Assembly: GCF_002097715.1 (NCBI RefSeq)
Contig: NZ_CP020737.1
Span: forward strand, 3,658,001-3,722,000
Source: Burkholderia ubonensis subsp. mesacidophila
Lineage (GTDB): Bacteria > Pseudomonadota > Gammaproteobacteria > Burkholderiales > Burkholderiaceae
DNA length: 64,000 nucleotides
Direction of reading: 5' to 3'
In this document: piece by piece, positions 29,747-39,862 of the stretch
Layout of the letters: every line of letters begins with the position of its first letter
Numbering within the stretch: position 1 is the first letter of the stretch
The notes under the pieces: model-generated
Told to the model about the DNA's origin: nothing
Databases searched by the model: none
The model's input: the letters and a program-made list of their open reading frames with translations, nothing else
Program-made: the position numbers and the translations under genes

Positions 29747-29822
29747 TGGTGGCCTGGGACGGAATCGAACCATCGACACGCGGATTTTCAATCCGCTGCT
29801 CTACCAACTGAGCTACCGGGCC
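29747..29822 (-). tRNA. tRNA-Phe (anticodon GAA)
   Basis: 76 bases with encoded CCA. Anticodon stem-loop CGGATTGAAAATCCG gives GAA; D loop AGTTGGT and T loop TTCGATT are standard. The acceptor stem pairs GGCCCGG with CCAGGCC, leaving a C5-A68 mismatch, with the other six pairs intact. Confidence 0.96.
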
Positions 29823-29883
29823 AACGAAGAAGAGAAATTATATCCACGTATCTGTCGTTGCGCAAGTGTTTTCGTGAAATCTT

Positions 29884-30585
29884 TTATACGACGCCTTCGG
29901 GCGGCTTCTTGCCGAGCTCGACGCCGAGCTGCTTGAGCTTGCGATACAGGTGCGTGCGCTCGAGGCCCGTCTTCTCCGCGACGCGCGTCATGCTGCCGTT
30001 CTCGCGCGCGAGGTGATACTCGAAGTACGCGCGCTCGAATGCGTCGCGCGCCTCGCGCAACGGGATGTCGAACGGAATCGCCGCCGTCTGCCCCGCGAGA
30101 CCGAGCGTCGCGGCCATGTCGTCGCCGAGCGTCGGCAACGCGGCCGCGGACGCGATCGCCGCAGGCCCCGCGGCCTGCCCGCCCCCCGCCTTCGCCTCCG
30201 CGTTGACGGTCGCCGGCGCCGCGCCGCGCGCGAGCCCGTGCTCGACCGCCTTCAGCAGCTTCTGCAACGCGATCGGCTTCTCGAGGAAATCGAGCGCGCC
30301 GATCTTCGTCGCCTCGACGGCCGTGTCGATCGTCGCGTGCCCGGACATCATGATCACGGGCATCGTCAGCAGCCCCTGCGCCGCCCATTCCTTGAGCAGC
30401 GTGACGCCGTCGGTATCGGGCATCCAGATATCGAGCAGCACGAGATCGGGCGTCTGGTTCAGGCGGTAGTCACGCGCGGCCTGCGCGTTCTCCGCCGCCT
30501 CGACGACATGTCCTTCGTCGCTGAGGATCTCCGAGAGCAATTCCCGGATGCCCATTTCATCATCTACCACCAGGATGGTTGCCAT
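29884..30585 (-). CDS. NtrX-like response regulator lacking the AAA+ domain
   Basis: 233 residues. A receiver domain (1-120) with acidic pocket D8/D9, phosphoacceptor Asp52 in LVLLDIWMPD, and the conserved Thr/Lys positions of MSGHAT and LEKPI; then an Ala/Gly-rich linker; then a Fis-type helix-turn-helix at the C-terminus (VAEKTGLERTHLYRKLKQLG). The sigma-54 AAA+ module of classic NtrX is absent. It begins directly after the stop of the kinase gene (TAA then ATG), so the two form one unit. It likely binds DNA without needing sigma-54 activation; target genes are unknown. Confidence 0.9.
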   Translation of the reverse strand: MATILVVDDEMGIRELLSEILSDEGHVVEAAENAQAARDYRLNQTPDLVLLDIWMPDTDGVTLLKEWAAQGLLTMPVIMMSGHATIDTAVEATKIGALDFLEKPIALQKLLKAVEHGLARGAAPATVNAEAKAGGGQAAGPAAIASAAALPTLGDDMAATLGLAGQTAAIPFDIPLREARDAFERAYFEYHLARENGSMTRVAEKTGLERTHLYRKLKQLGVELGKKPPEGVV

Positions 30586-33027
30586 TTACGCTGCCTTTGT
30601 CTGCTCACTTGCTTTTGTCTTTGCGGGGGCCGGCCTTCCGGGGGCCGGCCTTCCGGGGGCTGTTCCACCCTGCACACCATGCTCGGCGCCCGGCGCATCG
30701 CTCGCCAGTTGCAGGAACAGGATCGACACCTGCGCACCCTCGACGGCCTCGCCGTGCATGCGATTGCGCAGATCGATCCGCGCGCCGTGCTCGTCGACGA
30801 TTTTCTTCACCGTGGCCAGCCCGAGGCCCGTGCCCTTCGCCTTCGTCGTCACGTAAGGCTCGAACGCGCGGGTCAGGATGCGCGCCGGAAAGCCCGGCCC
30901 GTTGTCGGACACGGTCAGGCGCACCGCGACACGCGTTTTGCCCTCGGTGTCGGGATCGCCATATTCTACTGTCTTGGTTTCGATCAACACACGCGGCTGC
31001 GCGACTTCCGCGACCGAATCCTGCGCATTCTGCAGCAGGTTGTGGATCACCTGGCGCAGTTGCGTCGCGTCGCCGCGAATCACCGGCAGCGGCGCGAGCT
31101 CGACGACGATCGGGCTCTTGCCTTCGCCGACGCCGTAAAGCCCGAGCACCTCGCTCACCAGTTCGTTGAGCTGCAGGCTCGCGAGCACCGCCGGCGGCGT
31201 GCGCGCATATTCGCGGAAATCGTCGACCATCCGCTTCATCGCCGCGACCTGGTTGACGATCATCGCCGCGCCGCGCTTCAGCACGTCCGCATCGGTCGGC
31301 GCGAGCTTGTCGGACAGCTTCATCTGCAGCCGCTCCGCCGACAGCTGAATCGGCGTCAACGGATTCTTGATCTCGTGCGCGAGCCGCCGCGCGACTTCAC
31401 CCCACGCCACCGAACGCTGCGCGGAAATCACGTCGGAGATGTCGTCGAACACGACCACGTAGCCGGACGTCTGCGGATCGTCCGCCTGTCCTTCCACCGT
31501 CGACACGAGACGCGTGCCGCGCACGAGCAGCGTCAGCGGATCGGCTTCGCCCGGCACTTCGACCGCGAACTGCTGCTGCCAGTGGCCACGATCGCCGCTG
31601 CCGCCGTCGGACGCCGCCTCGCGATCGGCGAACGCCTTGCGCACCATCGCGCCGAATCCCGCGACGACGCCGACCTGGTCGAGCGTCGCGCCGATCAGCG
31701 CATCGAACGGCTGCCGGAAGATCCGCTCGGCGCCGCGGTTCGCGGTCGTCAGCCGGAACTGGCGGTCGAGCACGAACACGCCCGCGGTCAGGTTCGCGAG
31801 GATGCTCTCGAGATAGGTCTTCGAATGCTCGAGCGCGATGCGGTTGTTCTCGACCGCGAGCCGCGCCTCCGACAGCTGGCGCGTCATTGCGTTGAACGCC
31901 TGCGTGAGGAAGCCGAGCTCGTCGCGCGACTTGATCTCGCGCTTGGGCGTGTAGTCGCCTTCCGCGACTTCCTTCGTCCCCTGCGCGAGCAGGAACAGCG
32001 GCCGCGCGAGCTGCTGGCCGAGCGCGAGCGCGAGCATCATCGCGATGAAGGTCGCGAGGAACAGCGCGAGCGTCAGCGTGCCGATGTACATCTTGCGCAG
32101 GCCCGTGCGGCCGAGCGCCTTTTCCTGGTATTCGCGATACGCGCGCTGCACGGCGTCCGCGTTGTGCGCGAGCGTCGGCGGCACCGGCTGCGTGAGCTGC
32201 AGGAAACGCTCTGCCGGCTGCAGCAGCGACATGGTCGCATTCGGGATGGGCCGCACGACGCGCAGCCGCAGCGCGCCCTTCGCGCCGTGCGCATGCGGAT
32301 CGCCGTCGACCTCGCCCTCGATCGCCGCGTACGCGCCGCGTTCGCGCGCCTGGTTCAGCATCAGCGGCGTCGGCAGGTCGTCCGGGATCAGCGCCGCGAA
32401 ATTGCCCGACGCCTGCGCGACGATGTGCAGGTCGGGCGCGGCGCCCGGGCCGCTGCGGCCGGGCTCGACGATCGTCGCGTCCTGCACGCCGAACTGGTCG
32501 CGCAGGCGCAGCAGCGTGAGCGTCGTGCCGTTCGTGTTGGTATCGGCGCTCGCGAGCTGGTCGGACATCAGGCGCGCCTTCGTCTGCAGGTCGGACAGCG
32601 ACGCGTCGAGCATCCCGCGGCCGAGGTTGAGGCCGGCGGTCAGCGCGGTCTCGACGTTCACGTCGAACCACGATTCGATGCTGCGCGACACGAACTGGTA
32701 CGACACGATGTAGATGATGCCGCCCGGCACGACGCCGACGAGCGCGAAGAACACCGCGAGCTTCGCGAGCAGCCGCGTGCCGAACTTGCCCTTCCTCAGG
32801 CGCACGACGATCATGCCGATCAGGCCAAGCACGACAAGCAGGAACACCAGCGCGACGACGATGTTGGTCGCGTACAGCCACGAGTAGTAGCGGTCGAAGA
32901 ATTCGGTGTTCGCGCTCGCGGCCGCCAGCAGCACGAGCAGCAGCAGCGCGGTGAGCGCGACGGTCGAAACGATCACGCGCACGAGCAGGCTCTTCCCGCT
33001 GGCCGCGCGGCGTACTTTATTTAGCAC
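30586..33027 (-). CDS. NtrY-like sensor histidine kinase
   Basis: 813 residues. Two N-terminal membrane hairpins, a periplasmic sensing part (about 110-290), a further membrane segment, HAMP (about 330-385), PAS (FVLDRQFRLTTANRGAERIF), HisKA with phospho-His in RLAHEIKNPLTPIQLSAERL, and an HATPase domain with NLLQNAQDSV and the G boxes DNGPGF and GTGLGLA. It would phosphorylate the adjacent NtrX-like protein. The end carries a GRPAPGRPAP tail encoded by a 15-base tandem repeat. Its start overlaps the DUF4390 gene by 11 bases. Confidence 0.93.
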   Translation of the reverse strand: MLNKVRRAASGKSLLVRVIVSTVALTALLLLVLLAAASANTEFFDRYYSWLYATNIVVALVFLLVVLGLIGMIVVRLRKGKFGTRLLAKLAVFFALVGVVPGGIIYIVSYQFVSRSIESWFDVNVETALTAGLNLGRGMLDASLSDLQTKARLMSDQLASADTNTNGTTLTLLRLRDQFGVQDATIVEPGRSGPGAAPDLHIVAQASGNFAALIPDDLPTPLMLNQARERGAYAAIEGEVDGDPHAHGAKGALRLRVVRPIPNATMSLLQPAERFLQLTQPVPPTLAHNADAVQRAYREYQEKALGRTGLRKMYIGTLTLALFLATFIAMMLALALGQQLARPLFLLAQGTKEVAEGDYTPKREIKSRDELGFLTQAFNAMTRQLSEARLAVENNRIALEHSKTYLESILANLTAGVFVLDRQFRLTTANRGAERIFRQPFDALIGATLDQVGVVAGFGAMVRKAFADREAASDGGSGDRGHWQQQFAVEVPGEADPLTLLVRGTRLVSTVEGQADDPQTSGYVVVFDDISDVISAQRSVAWGEVARRLAHEIKNPLTPIQLSAERLQMKLSDKLAPTDADVLKRGAAMIVNQVAAMKRMVDDFREYARTPPAVLASLQLNELVSEVLGLYGVGEGKSPIVVELAPLPVIRGDATQLRQVIHNLLQNAQDSVAEVAQPRVLIETKTVEYGDPDTEGKTRVAVRLTVSDNGPGFPARILTRAFEPYVTTKAKGTGLGLATVKKIVDEHGARIDLRNRMHGEAVEGAQVSILFLQLASDAPGAEHGVQGGTAPGRPAPGRPAPAKTKASEQTKAA
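30625..30660. repeat. 15-base tandem repeat in the 3' end of the kinase gene
   Basis: Two and a half copies of GGGGGCCGGCCTTCC in frame, giving the GRPAP repeats at the kinase C-terminus. Copy number could vary between strains. Confidence 0.85.
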
Positions 33028-33607
33028 GTTCGGTCACCGTGAAGGTAAAGCGCTTCCAGTCCGACCCGAGCGTCCAGTCGCGGTTGTTCACCGCGTCGAC
33101 CTGGAACGGCTTCGGCATCAGCGCCGTATCGAGCTGCATCCGCACCGAGGCCGTATAGGTTTCGCCCTGGTGCACCTGGTTCCGGTCGATCACGTGCCAC
33201 GACGTGATGTGCTTGACGACCGCGAGCGCGTCCTTCAGCGTGCCGAAGCCGAGCTGCAGGCCGCCCGTCGACACGCGGTATTCGCGCGTGAGCGGCTGGA
33301 ACGACAGGCGGATCGTCTGCGACACCGACACCGGCTGTTCGTCGAACCAGTACCAGCGCGCGCGGCCCAGCTCGAAATCGGTCGTGAAGTAAAGCGGGAT
33401 ACCCTTGTTGACGGCGTCCTCGAGGTTCGAATTCAGTTCGAAGTCGAAGCGGGCGTCAAGGCTCCAGCCGCTGCCGTCGGACTGCAGCGACGCGCGCTGC
33501 ACGGCGATCGATTCGGCGCGCGCCGGCCTCGCGATCGCGAGGCACATGGCCAAAGCGACCATCAGCACGGCCGCGAGCCGAAGTGGAAAAAGGTGTTTGA
33601 TCGTCAC
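33017..33607 (-). CDS. DUF4390 exported protein
   Basis: 196 residues from a GTG at 33607 that overlaps the rsmB stop (GTGA). A signal peptide (LAAVLMVALAMCLAIARPARA) is followed by a beta-rich domain typical of DUF4390, with DARFDFELNSNLEDAVNKGIPLYF and RSYRVSTGG-type sequence. Such genes recur between rsmB and ntrY in beta-proteobacteria; function is unknown, but the location hints at a periplasmic partner of the NtrY sensor. Confidence 0.88.
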   Translation of the reverse strand: MTIKHLFPLRLAAVLMVALAMCLAIARPARAESIAVQRASLQSDGSGWSLDARFDFELNSNLEDAVNKGIPLYFTTDFELGRARWYWFDEQPVSVSQTIRLSFQPLTREYRVSTGGLQLGFGTLKDALAVVKHITSWHVIDRNQVHQGETYTASVRMQLDTALMPKPFQVDAVNNRDWTLGSDWKRFTFTVTERAK

Positions 33608-35001
33608 CGTTTCTGAAACCGCGCGTAGAAAAATCCGTCGTGATCGGTGTTCTGGTCGGGACCGGCCGCGCCTGCCTGCGCCCCGTCCGAGACGGCGCGC
33701 GGCAGCAGCTGGCCGGGCGCGTCCAATCGTACCGCATCTTCACAGGCCGCTTCAAACCAGCGCGCCTGCAGCTCGCCCTCTTCCGGAAAGATCGAGCAGG
33801 TCACGTACAGAAGTTCGCCGCCCGGCTTCACGAGCGGCCACAGCGCCGACAGGATGCGGCGCTGCTCGGCGACGAGCGCCGGAATGTCGGCCTCGCGGCG
33901 CAGCCAGCGAATATCGGGATGACGGCGCACGATGCCGGACGCCGAGCACGGCACGTCGGCGAGGATGCGGTCGAACGGCTGGCCGTCGTGCCATTCGCCG
34001 GGCGCGCCCGCGTCGCCGACGCGCACGTCCGCGACCAGCGACAGCCGCGCGAGATTCTCGCCGATGCGCGTCGCGCGGGTGGCGTCGCTTTCGAGCGCAA
34101 CGACTTGCGCGTCGGCGAGTTCGAGGATGTGCCCGGTCTTGCCGCCGGGCGCCGCGCAGGCGTCGAGCACGCGCATCCCGTCGGCCGCGCCGAGCCATTC
34201 GGCGGCGAGTTGCGCGCCCGCGTCCTGGACGGAGACGACGCCGTCGGCGAAGCCCGGGATCCGTTCGACCGGCAGCGGCGAGGCGAGCCGCATCGCATGC
34301 TTGCCGATCGCGGCGGCGTCGATGCCGTGCGCGCGCAGCGTGTCGAGATACGCGTCGACGGTCGTGCGGCGCGCATTCACGCGCAGCGTCAGCGGGCCGG
34401 GACGGTCGCCGGCCGTGAGAATCGCCTGCCAGCCGTCGGGCCACGCGGCCTGCACCGCGTCGCGCCACCACGCACGGTAGTTCCAGCGCGCGACCGGATC
34501 GTCCTGCATCGCCGCGACCAATGCATCGCGCTCGCGCAGGAAACGCCGCAGCACCGCGTTGACCATCCCTTTCGCGAATACAACCTCGCGACGCGCGCCG
34601 ATCGCGCTCACGGCCTGGTCGACGACGGTAAACGCCGGATACGCGGCGGCGTCGCCTTCATCGAGCAGCAGCGCGATCGCGCACGCGAGGACGGCCCGGA
34701 CATGCGCGGGCGGCGCCTTGCTGACGAGTCGGCCGATCATCCAGTCGGCGCTGCCGAGGCGGCGCATCGTCCGGTAGGCGACGTCCTGCGTCGCGCCGCG
34801 CGCAAGCGCCTGCGCGCCGGACGCCATGCCCGCGAACACCGTCGCCAGCGCGGCCGGCAGCGCGGTGCCGCGGCGCACCGCGTCGACCGCCTGCGCGGCC
34901 GCATCGAGCGCGAAGCCGAGCGACTCGGGCGCGAGATGCAGTGCCGACAGGCTAGCCGGGCGGCCGGACGAAGGTTTGGCGGAGGTGCGGTTTCGTGTCA
35001 T
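33604..35001 (-). CDS. rsmB: 16S rRNA m5C967 methyltransferase RsmB
   Basis: 465 residues from ATG 35001; the frame upstream to 35175 is unsupported. N-terminal NusB-like RNA-binding domain (about 30-170), then a SAM-dependent methyltransferase with DACAAPGGKTGHILEL and the catalytic cysteine in DVPCSASGIVRRHPDI; C-terminal LLYVTCSIFPEEGE. It methylates C967 of 16S rRNA. First in the rsmB-DUF4390-ntrY-ntrX string, all linked by overlaps. Confidence 0.95.
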   Translation of the reverse strand: MTRNRTSAKPSSGRPASLSALHLAPESLGFALDAAAQAVDAVRRGTALPAALATVFAGMASGAQALARGATQDVAYRTMRRLGSADWMIGRLVSKAPPAHVRAVLACAIALLLDEGDAAAYPAFTVVDQAVSAIGARREVVFAKGMVNAVLRRFLRERDALVAAMQDDPVARWNYRAWWRDAVQAAWPDGWQAILTAGDRPGPLTLRVNARRTTVDAYLDTLRAHGIDAAAIGKHAMRLASPLPVERIPGFADGVVSVQDAGAQLAAEWLGAADGMRVLDACAAPGGKTGHILELADAQVVALESDATRATRIGENLARLSLVADVRVGDAGAPGEWHDGQPFDRILADVPCSASGIVRRHPDIRWLRREADIPALVAEQRRILSALWPLVKPGGELLYVTCSIFPEEGELQARWFEAACEDAVRLDAPGQLLPRAVSDGAQAGAAGPDQNTDHDGFFYARFQKR

Positions 35002-35115
35002 CGGGTCAAGGCGTCGGCAAGCAACGGGAGCCGCGGCGGCGTGGCCGCCGCGATCCCAAACCGCGCATTGTAGCGTGGGAGCATGCGCGCCCCTTTTCGG
35101 GTCGCACAAACGGAA

Positions 35116-35143
35116 CACCCCGCAGCACAGTGCATGCGGGGTG
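35116..35143 (-). terminator. Hairpin between htpX and rsmB
   Basis: Inverted repeat CACCCCGCA with TGCGGGGTG around a 10-base loop, about 50 bases past the htpX stop. No proper U-tract on either side, so terminator function is only possible. Confidence 0.4.
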
Positions 35144-35191
35144 AGGTCGAGCGTGCGCGTCCAACAACCACGCACGAGGCGACAGGGAGGC

Positions 35192-36049
35192 TTAGTCGAA
35201 ACGCCCCGTCCGTGCCATTTCCATCAGGCGCGCGATGCGCTCCTCGGTGGCCGGGTGCGTCGAGAACAGGTTCTGCAGGCCGCCGCCGTGCAGCGGGTTC
35301 ATGATCATCATCTGCGCGGTGGCCGGATGCTCCTCGGCCGCCGGGAACGGGATGCCCGCCGCGTAGCGATGGATCTTGTCGAGCGCCGCCGCGAGCGCCT
35401 GCGGATCGCCGGAAATCTGCGCGCCGCCGCGGTCCGCCTCGAACTCGCGCGCCCGCGAGATCGCCATCTGGATCAGCGCGCCAGCGATCGGCGCGAGCAG
35501 CGCGACCGCAATGCCCGCGATCGGATTGGCCGGACGGCCGTTCTCGTCACGCCCGCCGAAGAACATCGCGAAATTCGCGAGCGCCGAGATCGCGCCCGCC
35601 ATCGTCGCGGTGATCGTCGAGATCAGGATGTCGCGGTGCTTCACGTGCGCGAGCTCGTGCGCCATCACGCCGCGCATCTCGCGCTCCGACAGGATGCGCA
35701 GGATGCCCGTCGTCGCTGCGACGGCCGCATGCTCGGGGTTGCGGCCCGTCGCGAACGCGTTCGGCGCGTCTTCGTTGATCAGGTACACACGCGGCATCGG
35801 CAGGTTCGCGCGCGTCGCCAGCTCGCGCACCATTCGGTAGAACTGCGGCGCCGTGTTCTCGTCGACTTCCTGCGCGTTGTACATGCGCAGCACCATCTTG
35901 TCGGAGAACCAGTACGAGAAGAAATTCATGCCGAGCGCGAACAGCAGCGCGATCGTCATGCCGCGCGAGCCGCCGATCATCCCGCCGATCACGATGAACA
36001 GGGCCGTGATCGCGGCCATCAGCATCGCGGTTTTGACCCAATTGAACAT
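35192..36049 (-). CDS. htpX: Membrane zinc metalloprotease HtpX
   Basis: 285 residues. Two N-terminal membrane segments, zinc motif [10 protein letters not shown] (about residue 130), two more membrane segments, and the third ligand Glu in [16 protein letters not shown] sequence. HtpX is an inner-membrane quality-control protease that cleaves misfolded membrane proteins. GGAGTGGAC precedes the ATG. Confidence 0.95.
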   Translation of the reverse strand: MFNWVKTAMLMAAITALFIVIGGMIGGSRGMTIALLFALGMNFFSYWFSDKMVLRMYNAQEVDENTAPQFYRMVRELATRANLPMPRVYLINEDAPNAFATGRNPEHAAVAATTGILRILSEREMRGVMAHELAHVKHRDILISTITATMAGAISALANFAMFFGGRDENGRPANPIAGIAVALLAPIAGALIQMAISRAREFEADRGGAQISGDPQALAAALDKIHRYAAGIPFPAAEEHPATAQMMIMNPLHGGGLQNLFSTHPATEERIARLMEMARTGRFD

Positions 36050-36155
36050 ACGTCCACTCCTTATCCGAATGCAGCACCCGCCGGTTGCCTCGAGGGGCGT
36101 GGCGGAAAAATTGTAAGCGATCTGTTAGATAAGTACGTATCGGAAAAATTCAATC

Positions 36156-36797
36156 TCAGCGCTGCGAAGTCGCGAGCTTGAGGCCGAGCCCGACAAACGC
36201 GCTGCCGACCGTGCGGTCCAGCCACCTCTTCACGCCCGGCTTGCCGGAAAAACGGCGCGTCACGCTGCCCGCGACCCACGCAAGCATGCTGTTCCAGATC
36301 GTGCTCATCACGACGAACACCGCGCCGAGGGTCAGGAACGCCAGCGCCTTGTGCACGCTGTCGGCCGACACGAACTGCGGAAAGAACGACACGAAGAACA
36401 GCACGACCTTCGGGTTCAGCACGTTCGTCCAGAAGCCCTGCATGAAGAGCTGGCGCAACGGCTTGGCGGCCGCGACCGGCGCAGCCTGCGCCGTGTCGGC
36501 CCCGGCCGCCGGCTTCGCGAGGAGCATCCGCACGCCCAGGTAGATCAGGTAGGCCGCGCCCACCAGCTTGATCACCGTAAACGCCGTAGCCGACGCGGCC
36601 AGCACCGCGGTCAGGCCGAACGCGCAGGCGAGCGCGTGCACGCAGCAGCCGGCGGAAATGCCGAGCGCGGACATCAGCCCGGCGCCGCGGCCTTGCGCGA
36701 CGCTGCGGCCGATGATGTACGCGGTATCGGGACCCGGCGTGACGTTCAGCAGGAACACCGCCAGGAGAAAGAAGCCGAAATGGGTGATGCCAAGCAT
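36156..36797 (-). CDS. LysE/RhtB-family amino acid exporter
   Basis: 213 residues from ATG 36797 with GAGG upstream; a longer start at 36824 is less likely. Six membrane segments with the family signature FLLNVTPGPDTAYIIGRSVAQG near the N-terminus and FWTNVLNPKVVLFFVSFFPQFV in the middle. Exports amino acids (threonine, homoserine or lysine in characterised relatives); substrate unknown here. Confidence 0.92.
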   Translation of the reverse strand: MLGITHFGFFLLAVFLLNVTPGPDTAYIIGRSVAQGRGAGLMSALGISAGCCVHALACAFGLTAVLAASATAFTVIKLVGAAYLIYLGVRMLLAKPAAGADTAQAAPVAAAKPLRQLFMQGFWTNVLNPKVVLFFVSFFPQFVSADSVHKALAFLTLGAVFVVMSTIWNSMLAWVAGSVTRRFSGKPGVKRWLDRTVGSAFVGLGLKLATSQR

Positions 36798-36908
36798 GGA
36801 AACCTCGGAGCCGGGAAAGCGCAAGGAAATTCTACGCGTGCGCGCCGTGCGTTGCGACTCGGCCGTTCGGCCGATTGCGCGCCGCCGGCGAGCCGTGTCG
36901 AATGACGC

Positions 36909-37892
36909 TCAGGATGCGTCGGGCAGCGTGAACCGCTGGCCCGCGGCCAGCGGTGCGCCCGCCAGGAATTCGCGCGCCGGCAGCCGCTTGCCGCCCGGCT
37001 TCTGCAGTTGGGTGACGCGCAGCGCGCCGCTGCCGCATGCGACGACAACGCCGTCCGGGCCCGCGTCGACGATCGTTCCGGGCGCCGCGTCGCCGCGCGC
37101 GTCCACGGGCGCCGCCGCCCACAGCTTGATTGCCGCCCCGTCGAGCGTCGCGACGCCGCCCGGGAACGGATCGAACGCGCGCACCCGGCGCGCCAGCACG
37201 TCCGCGGGCTCGCGCCAGTCGAGCGCGGCCTCGTGCTTGCCGATCTTCTCCGCGTACGTCACGCCGTCGGCCGGCTGCGGCGTCGCCGGCAGGCTGCCGG
37301 TGCGCTCGAGCTGTACCAGCGCGTCGACGATGAGGCGCGCGCCTTCCGCGGCGAGCCGGTCATGCAGCGTGGCGGTCGTGTCGTCGGACTCGATCGCGAC
37401 GCGCGCGTCGTGCAGCATCGCGCCGGTGTCGAGCCCGGCGTCCATCTGCATCAGCGTGACGCCCGTCGCCACGTCGCCCGCCTCGATCGCGCGATGGATC
37501 GGCGCGGCGCCGCGCCAGCGCGGCAGCAGCGACGCGTGGATGTTGATGCAGCCGTGGCGCGGGATGTCGAGCACCTCCTGCGGCAGCAGCAGGCCGTATG
37601 CGGCAACCACCATCACGTCGTGCGGGGTCGCGCGCAGCAGCTCGATCGCCTCGGCCGCCTCGGCCGGGTACTTGCCCGCGCGGCGCAGCGACGGCGGCTG
37701 CGCGACGGGCATGCCGTGCTCGACGGCATAGCGCTTCACGGCGCTCGCCTGCAGCTTCATCCCGCGCCCGGCGGGGCGGTCAGGCTGCGTGAGGACGAGC
37801 GGCACCGGAAAACCGGCCTCGTGGATCGCGGCGAGCGCGGCCGCGGCGAATTCCGGCGTGCCGGCAAAAATGACGCGCAACGAATGTGTCAT
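36909..37892 (-). CDS. fmt: Methionyl-tRNA formyltransferase
   Basis: 327 residues. Formyl-transfer domain with [15 protein letters not shown] near the start and the catalytic Asn-His region [21 protein letters not shown], then a C-terminal OB-like domain. It formylates initiator Met-tRNA. Downstream of def with 35 bases between, the usual def-fmt pair. Confidence 0.97.
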   Translation of the reverse strand: MTHSLRVIFAGTPEFAAAALAAIHEAGFPVPLVLTQPDRPAGRGMKLQASAVKRYAVEHGMPVAQPPSLRRAGKYPAEAAEAIELLRATPHDVMVVAAYGLLLPQEVLDIPRHGCINIHASLLPRWRGAAPIHRAIEAGDVATGVTLMQMDAGLDTGAMLHDARVAIESDDTTATLHDRLAAEGARLIVDALVQLERTGSLPATPQPADGVTYAEKIGKHEAALDWREPADVLARRVRAFDPFPGGVATLDGAAIKLWAAAPVDARGDAAPGTIVDAGPDGVVVACGSGALRVTQLQKPGGKRLPAREFLAGAPLAAGQRFTLPDAS

Positions 37893-37927
37893 GACAACGG
37901 ATCGGGGTCAGGCAGGGCGAACGCGCG

Positions 37928-38431
37928 TCACATCGCGCGTTCGAGTTTCTTCATCTTCGACTTGATGCGGCTTTGCTTGAGCGGCGACAGGTATTCGACG
38001 AACACGCGGCCCATCAGGTGATCCATCTCGTGCTGGATGCACACGGCCAGCAAGCCCTCGCAGTCGAGCTCGAACGCCTCGCCCTTTTCGTCGAGCGCAC
38101 GCACGCGCACGTGATCAGGACGCTCGACTTCGTCGTAGACGCCCGGCACCGACAGGCAGCCTTCCTCGTAGACCTGCTTCGCGTCGCTCGACCACACGAT
38201 CTCGGGGTTGATGAAGGCGCGCAGTTCGCTCTTGTCTTCCGAGATGTCGATCACGATCACGCGCTCGTGCACGTCGACCTGCGTCGCGGCAAGGCCGATG
38301 CCCGGCGCGGCGTACATGGTTTCGGCCATGTCGGCGACGAGCTTGCGGATCCGGTCGTCGACCTTGTCGACGGGCTTGGCGACCTTGTGCAGCCGCTTGT
38401 CGGGGTAATGAATGATGTTCAGCAAAGCCAT
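37928..38431 (-). CDS. def: Peptide deformylase
   Basis: 167 residues from ATG 38431 ([11 protein letters not shown]), rather than the longer frame to 38503. All three deformylase motifs are present: [16 protein letters not shown] (metal Cys), and QHEMDHLMG (metal histidines and catalytic Glu). Removes the N-formyl group from nascent proteins. Forms a unit with fmt. Confidence 0.97.
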   Translation of the reverse strand: MALLNIIHYPDKRLHKVAKPVDKVDDRIRKLVADMAETMYAAPGIGLAATQVDVHERVIVIDISEDKSELRAFINPEIVWSSDAKQVYEEGCLSVPGVYDEVERPDHVRVRALDEKGEAFELDCEGLLAVCIQHEMDHLMGRVFVEYLSPLKQSRIKSKMKKLERAM

Positions 38432-38616
38432 GGCGTTCGGTAATCGGTAAATCGGCGGTTCGCGTCGGCCATCCGGCCGACTGGCCCAGCCGCGAGGAAG
38501 CAATGAAGATGAGGCGGATGCGCGGCGAATCGACGCCCGCGGATCACGCGACCTGCAACCGGCCGCGCGCCTGCGCGCAGCCTCATCGGATTATTTCGGA
38601 TGATGAAAATTTTAAC

Positions 38617-39822
38617 ATGGCGACACGCGTCCCGCTGGCCATCGCATTCGACGGTTTCCTCATGTCGCCGCACCCGCTGAGCGCCGCCGCGCTGCGCGCC
38701 TGGCTGCAGCTCGCCGAAGCGCCCGGCTTGACGCCCGCGGTGCTGCGCGTGCTGCTCGGCGCGTTCGGCTCGCCGCGCGCGCTCATCGACGCGCCGGACG
38801 ACGCGATCGCCGCCGCAAGCAGCCCGGCGGCGGCGCAGGCGGTGCGCGCGAGCGAGCGCGCCGACCTCGACGCACGGGCCGCCGCGGCGCTTGCGTGGCG
38901 CGACGCGCCCGGCAATTGCATCGTCCCGCTCGGCGATCCCGCGTACCCGCCGCGGCTGCTCGACCTGCACGATCCGCCGCCGCTGCTATATGTAAAGGGG
39001 CGCGTCGCGCTGCTGCACGCGCGCGGGATCGCGATCGTCGGCAGCCGGCATGCCACGCCGCAGGGCCTCGCGGATGCGACGCGCTTCGCCCGCATCCTGT
39101 CGGACGCCGGCCTCGCGATCGTCTCGGGGCTGGCGCTCGGCATCGACGGCGCCGCGCACCGGGGCGGGCTGGACGGCCGCTCGAGCACGATCGCGGTGAT
39201 CGGCACCGGCGCCGACCTCGTCTATCCGGCGCGGCACCGCACGCTCGCGCACGAGATCGCCGCGCACGGCGTCATCGTCTCGGAGTGGCCGCTCGGCACG
39301 CCGGCCCGCGCCGCGCACTTCCCGCAACGCAACCGGCTGATCGCCGCGCTGGCGAGCGGCGCGCTCGTCGTGGAGGCCGCGCCGCGCTCCGGTTCGCTGA
39401 TCACCGCGCGGCTCGCGAACGAATTGGGCCGCGACGTGTTCGCGATCCCGGGCTCGATCCACGCGCCGCTTGCGCAGGGCTGCCACGCGCTGATCCGCGA
39501 CGGCGCGAAGCTCACCGCGACGCCTGAGGACGTCCTCGACGAATATGGGCTGAACGCGGGATCACCGGGTGACGCGGAGCCGGCCGCGGCGACGTCCGGC
39601 GATGCAACCGAGCAGGCCGTCCTCGCCGCGCTCGGATATGGCCCCGTGACATACGAATGGCTGGCCGAGCGCAGCGGCCTGTCCGACGACGCGCTCCACC
39701 GCGCGCTCCTCGCGCTCGAACTGGCCGGCCGCGTCGCGAGCGTGCCGGGCGGCCGCTTCGTCCGGCTCGACGGCCCCGCCGCGCCGCAGCTTGCACGCGG
39801 CGTGCTACATTCCCCCGCATAG
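38617..39822 (+). CDS. dprA: DNA processing protein DprA
   Basis: 401 residues from ATG 38617; ATG 38662 is an alternative. Rossmann-fold DprA core with IAIVGSRHATPQGLADATRF, ALGIDGAAHRGGLDG, VIGTGADLVYPARH and FPQRNRLIAALASGALVVEA, followed by a C-terminal winged-helix DML1-like domain (about 330-390). DprA loads RecA on incoming single-stranded DNA in natural transformation. Divergent from def. Confidence 0.94.
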   Translation: MATRVPLAIAFDGFLMSPHPLSAAALRAWLQLAEAPGLTPAVLRVLLGAFGSPRALIDAPDDAIAAASSPAAAQAVRASERADLDARAAAALAWRDAPGNCIVPLGDPAYPPRLLDLHDPPPLLYVKGRVALLHARGIAIVGSRHATPQGLADATRFARILSDAGLAIVSGLALGIDGAAHRGGLDGRSSTIAVIGTGADLVYPARHRTLAHEIAAHGVIVSEWPLGTPARAAHFPQRNRLIAALASGALVVEAAPRSGSLITARLANELGRDVFAIPGSIHAPLAQGCHALIRDGAKLTATPEDVLDEYGLNAGSPGDAEPAAATSGDATEQAVLAALGYGPVTYEWLAERSGLSDDALHRALLALELAGRVASVPGGRFVRLDGPAAPQLARGVLHSPA

Positions 39823-39862
39823 GGGCGGCTGCGCCGCCCGCCGACTTCAAGCAAGGAAACCC

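Noticed and set aside
29950..33024. Plus-strand open frame of 1024 codons opposite ntrY/ntrX
   Set aside because: Shadow frame; both antisense genes have full domain sets.
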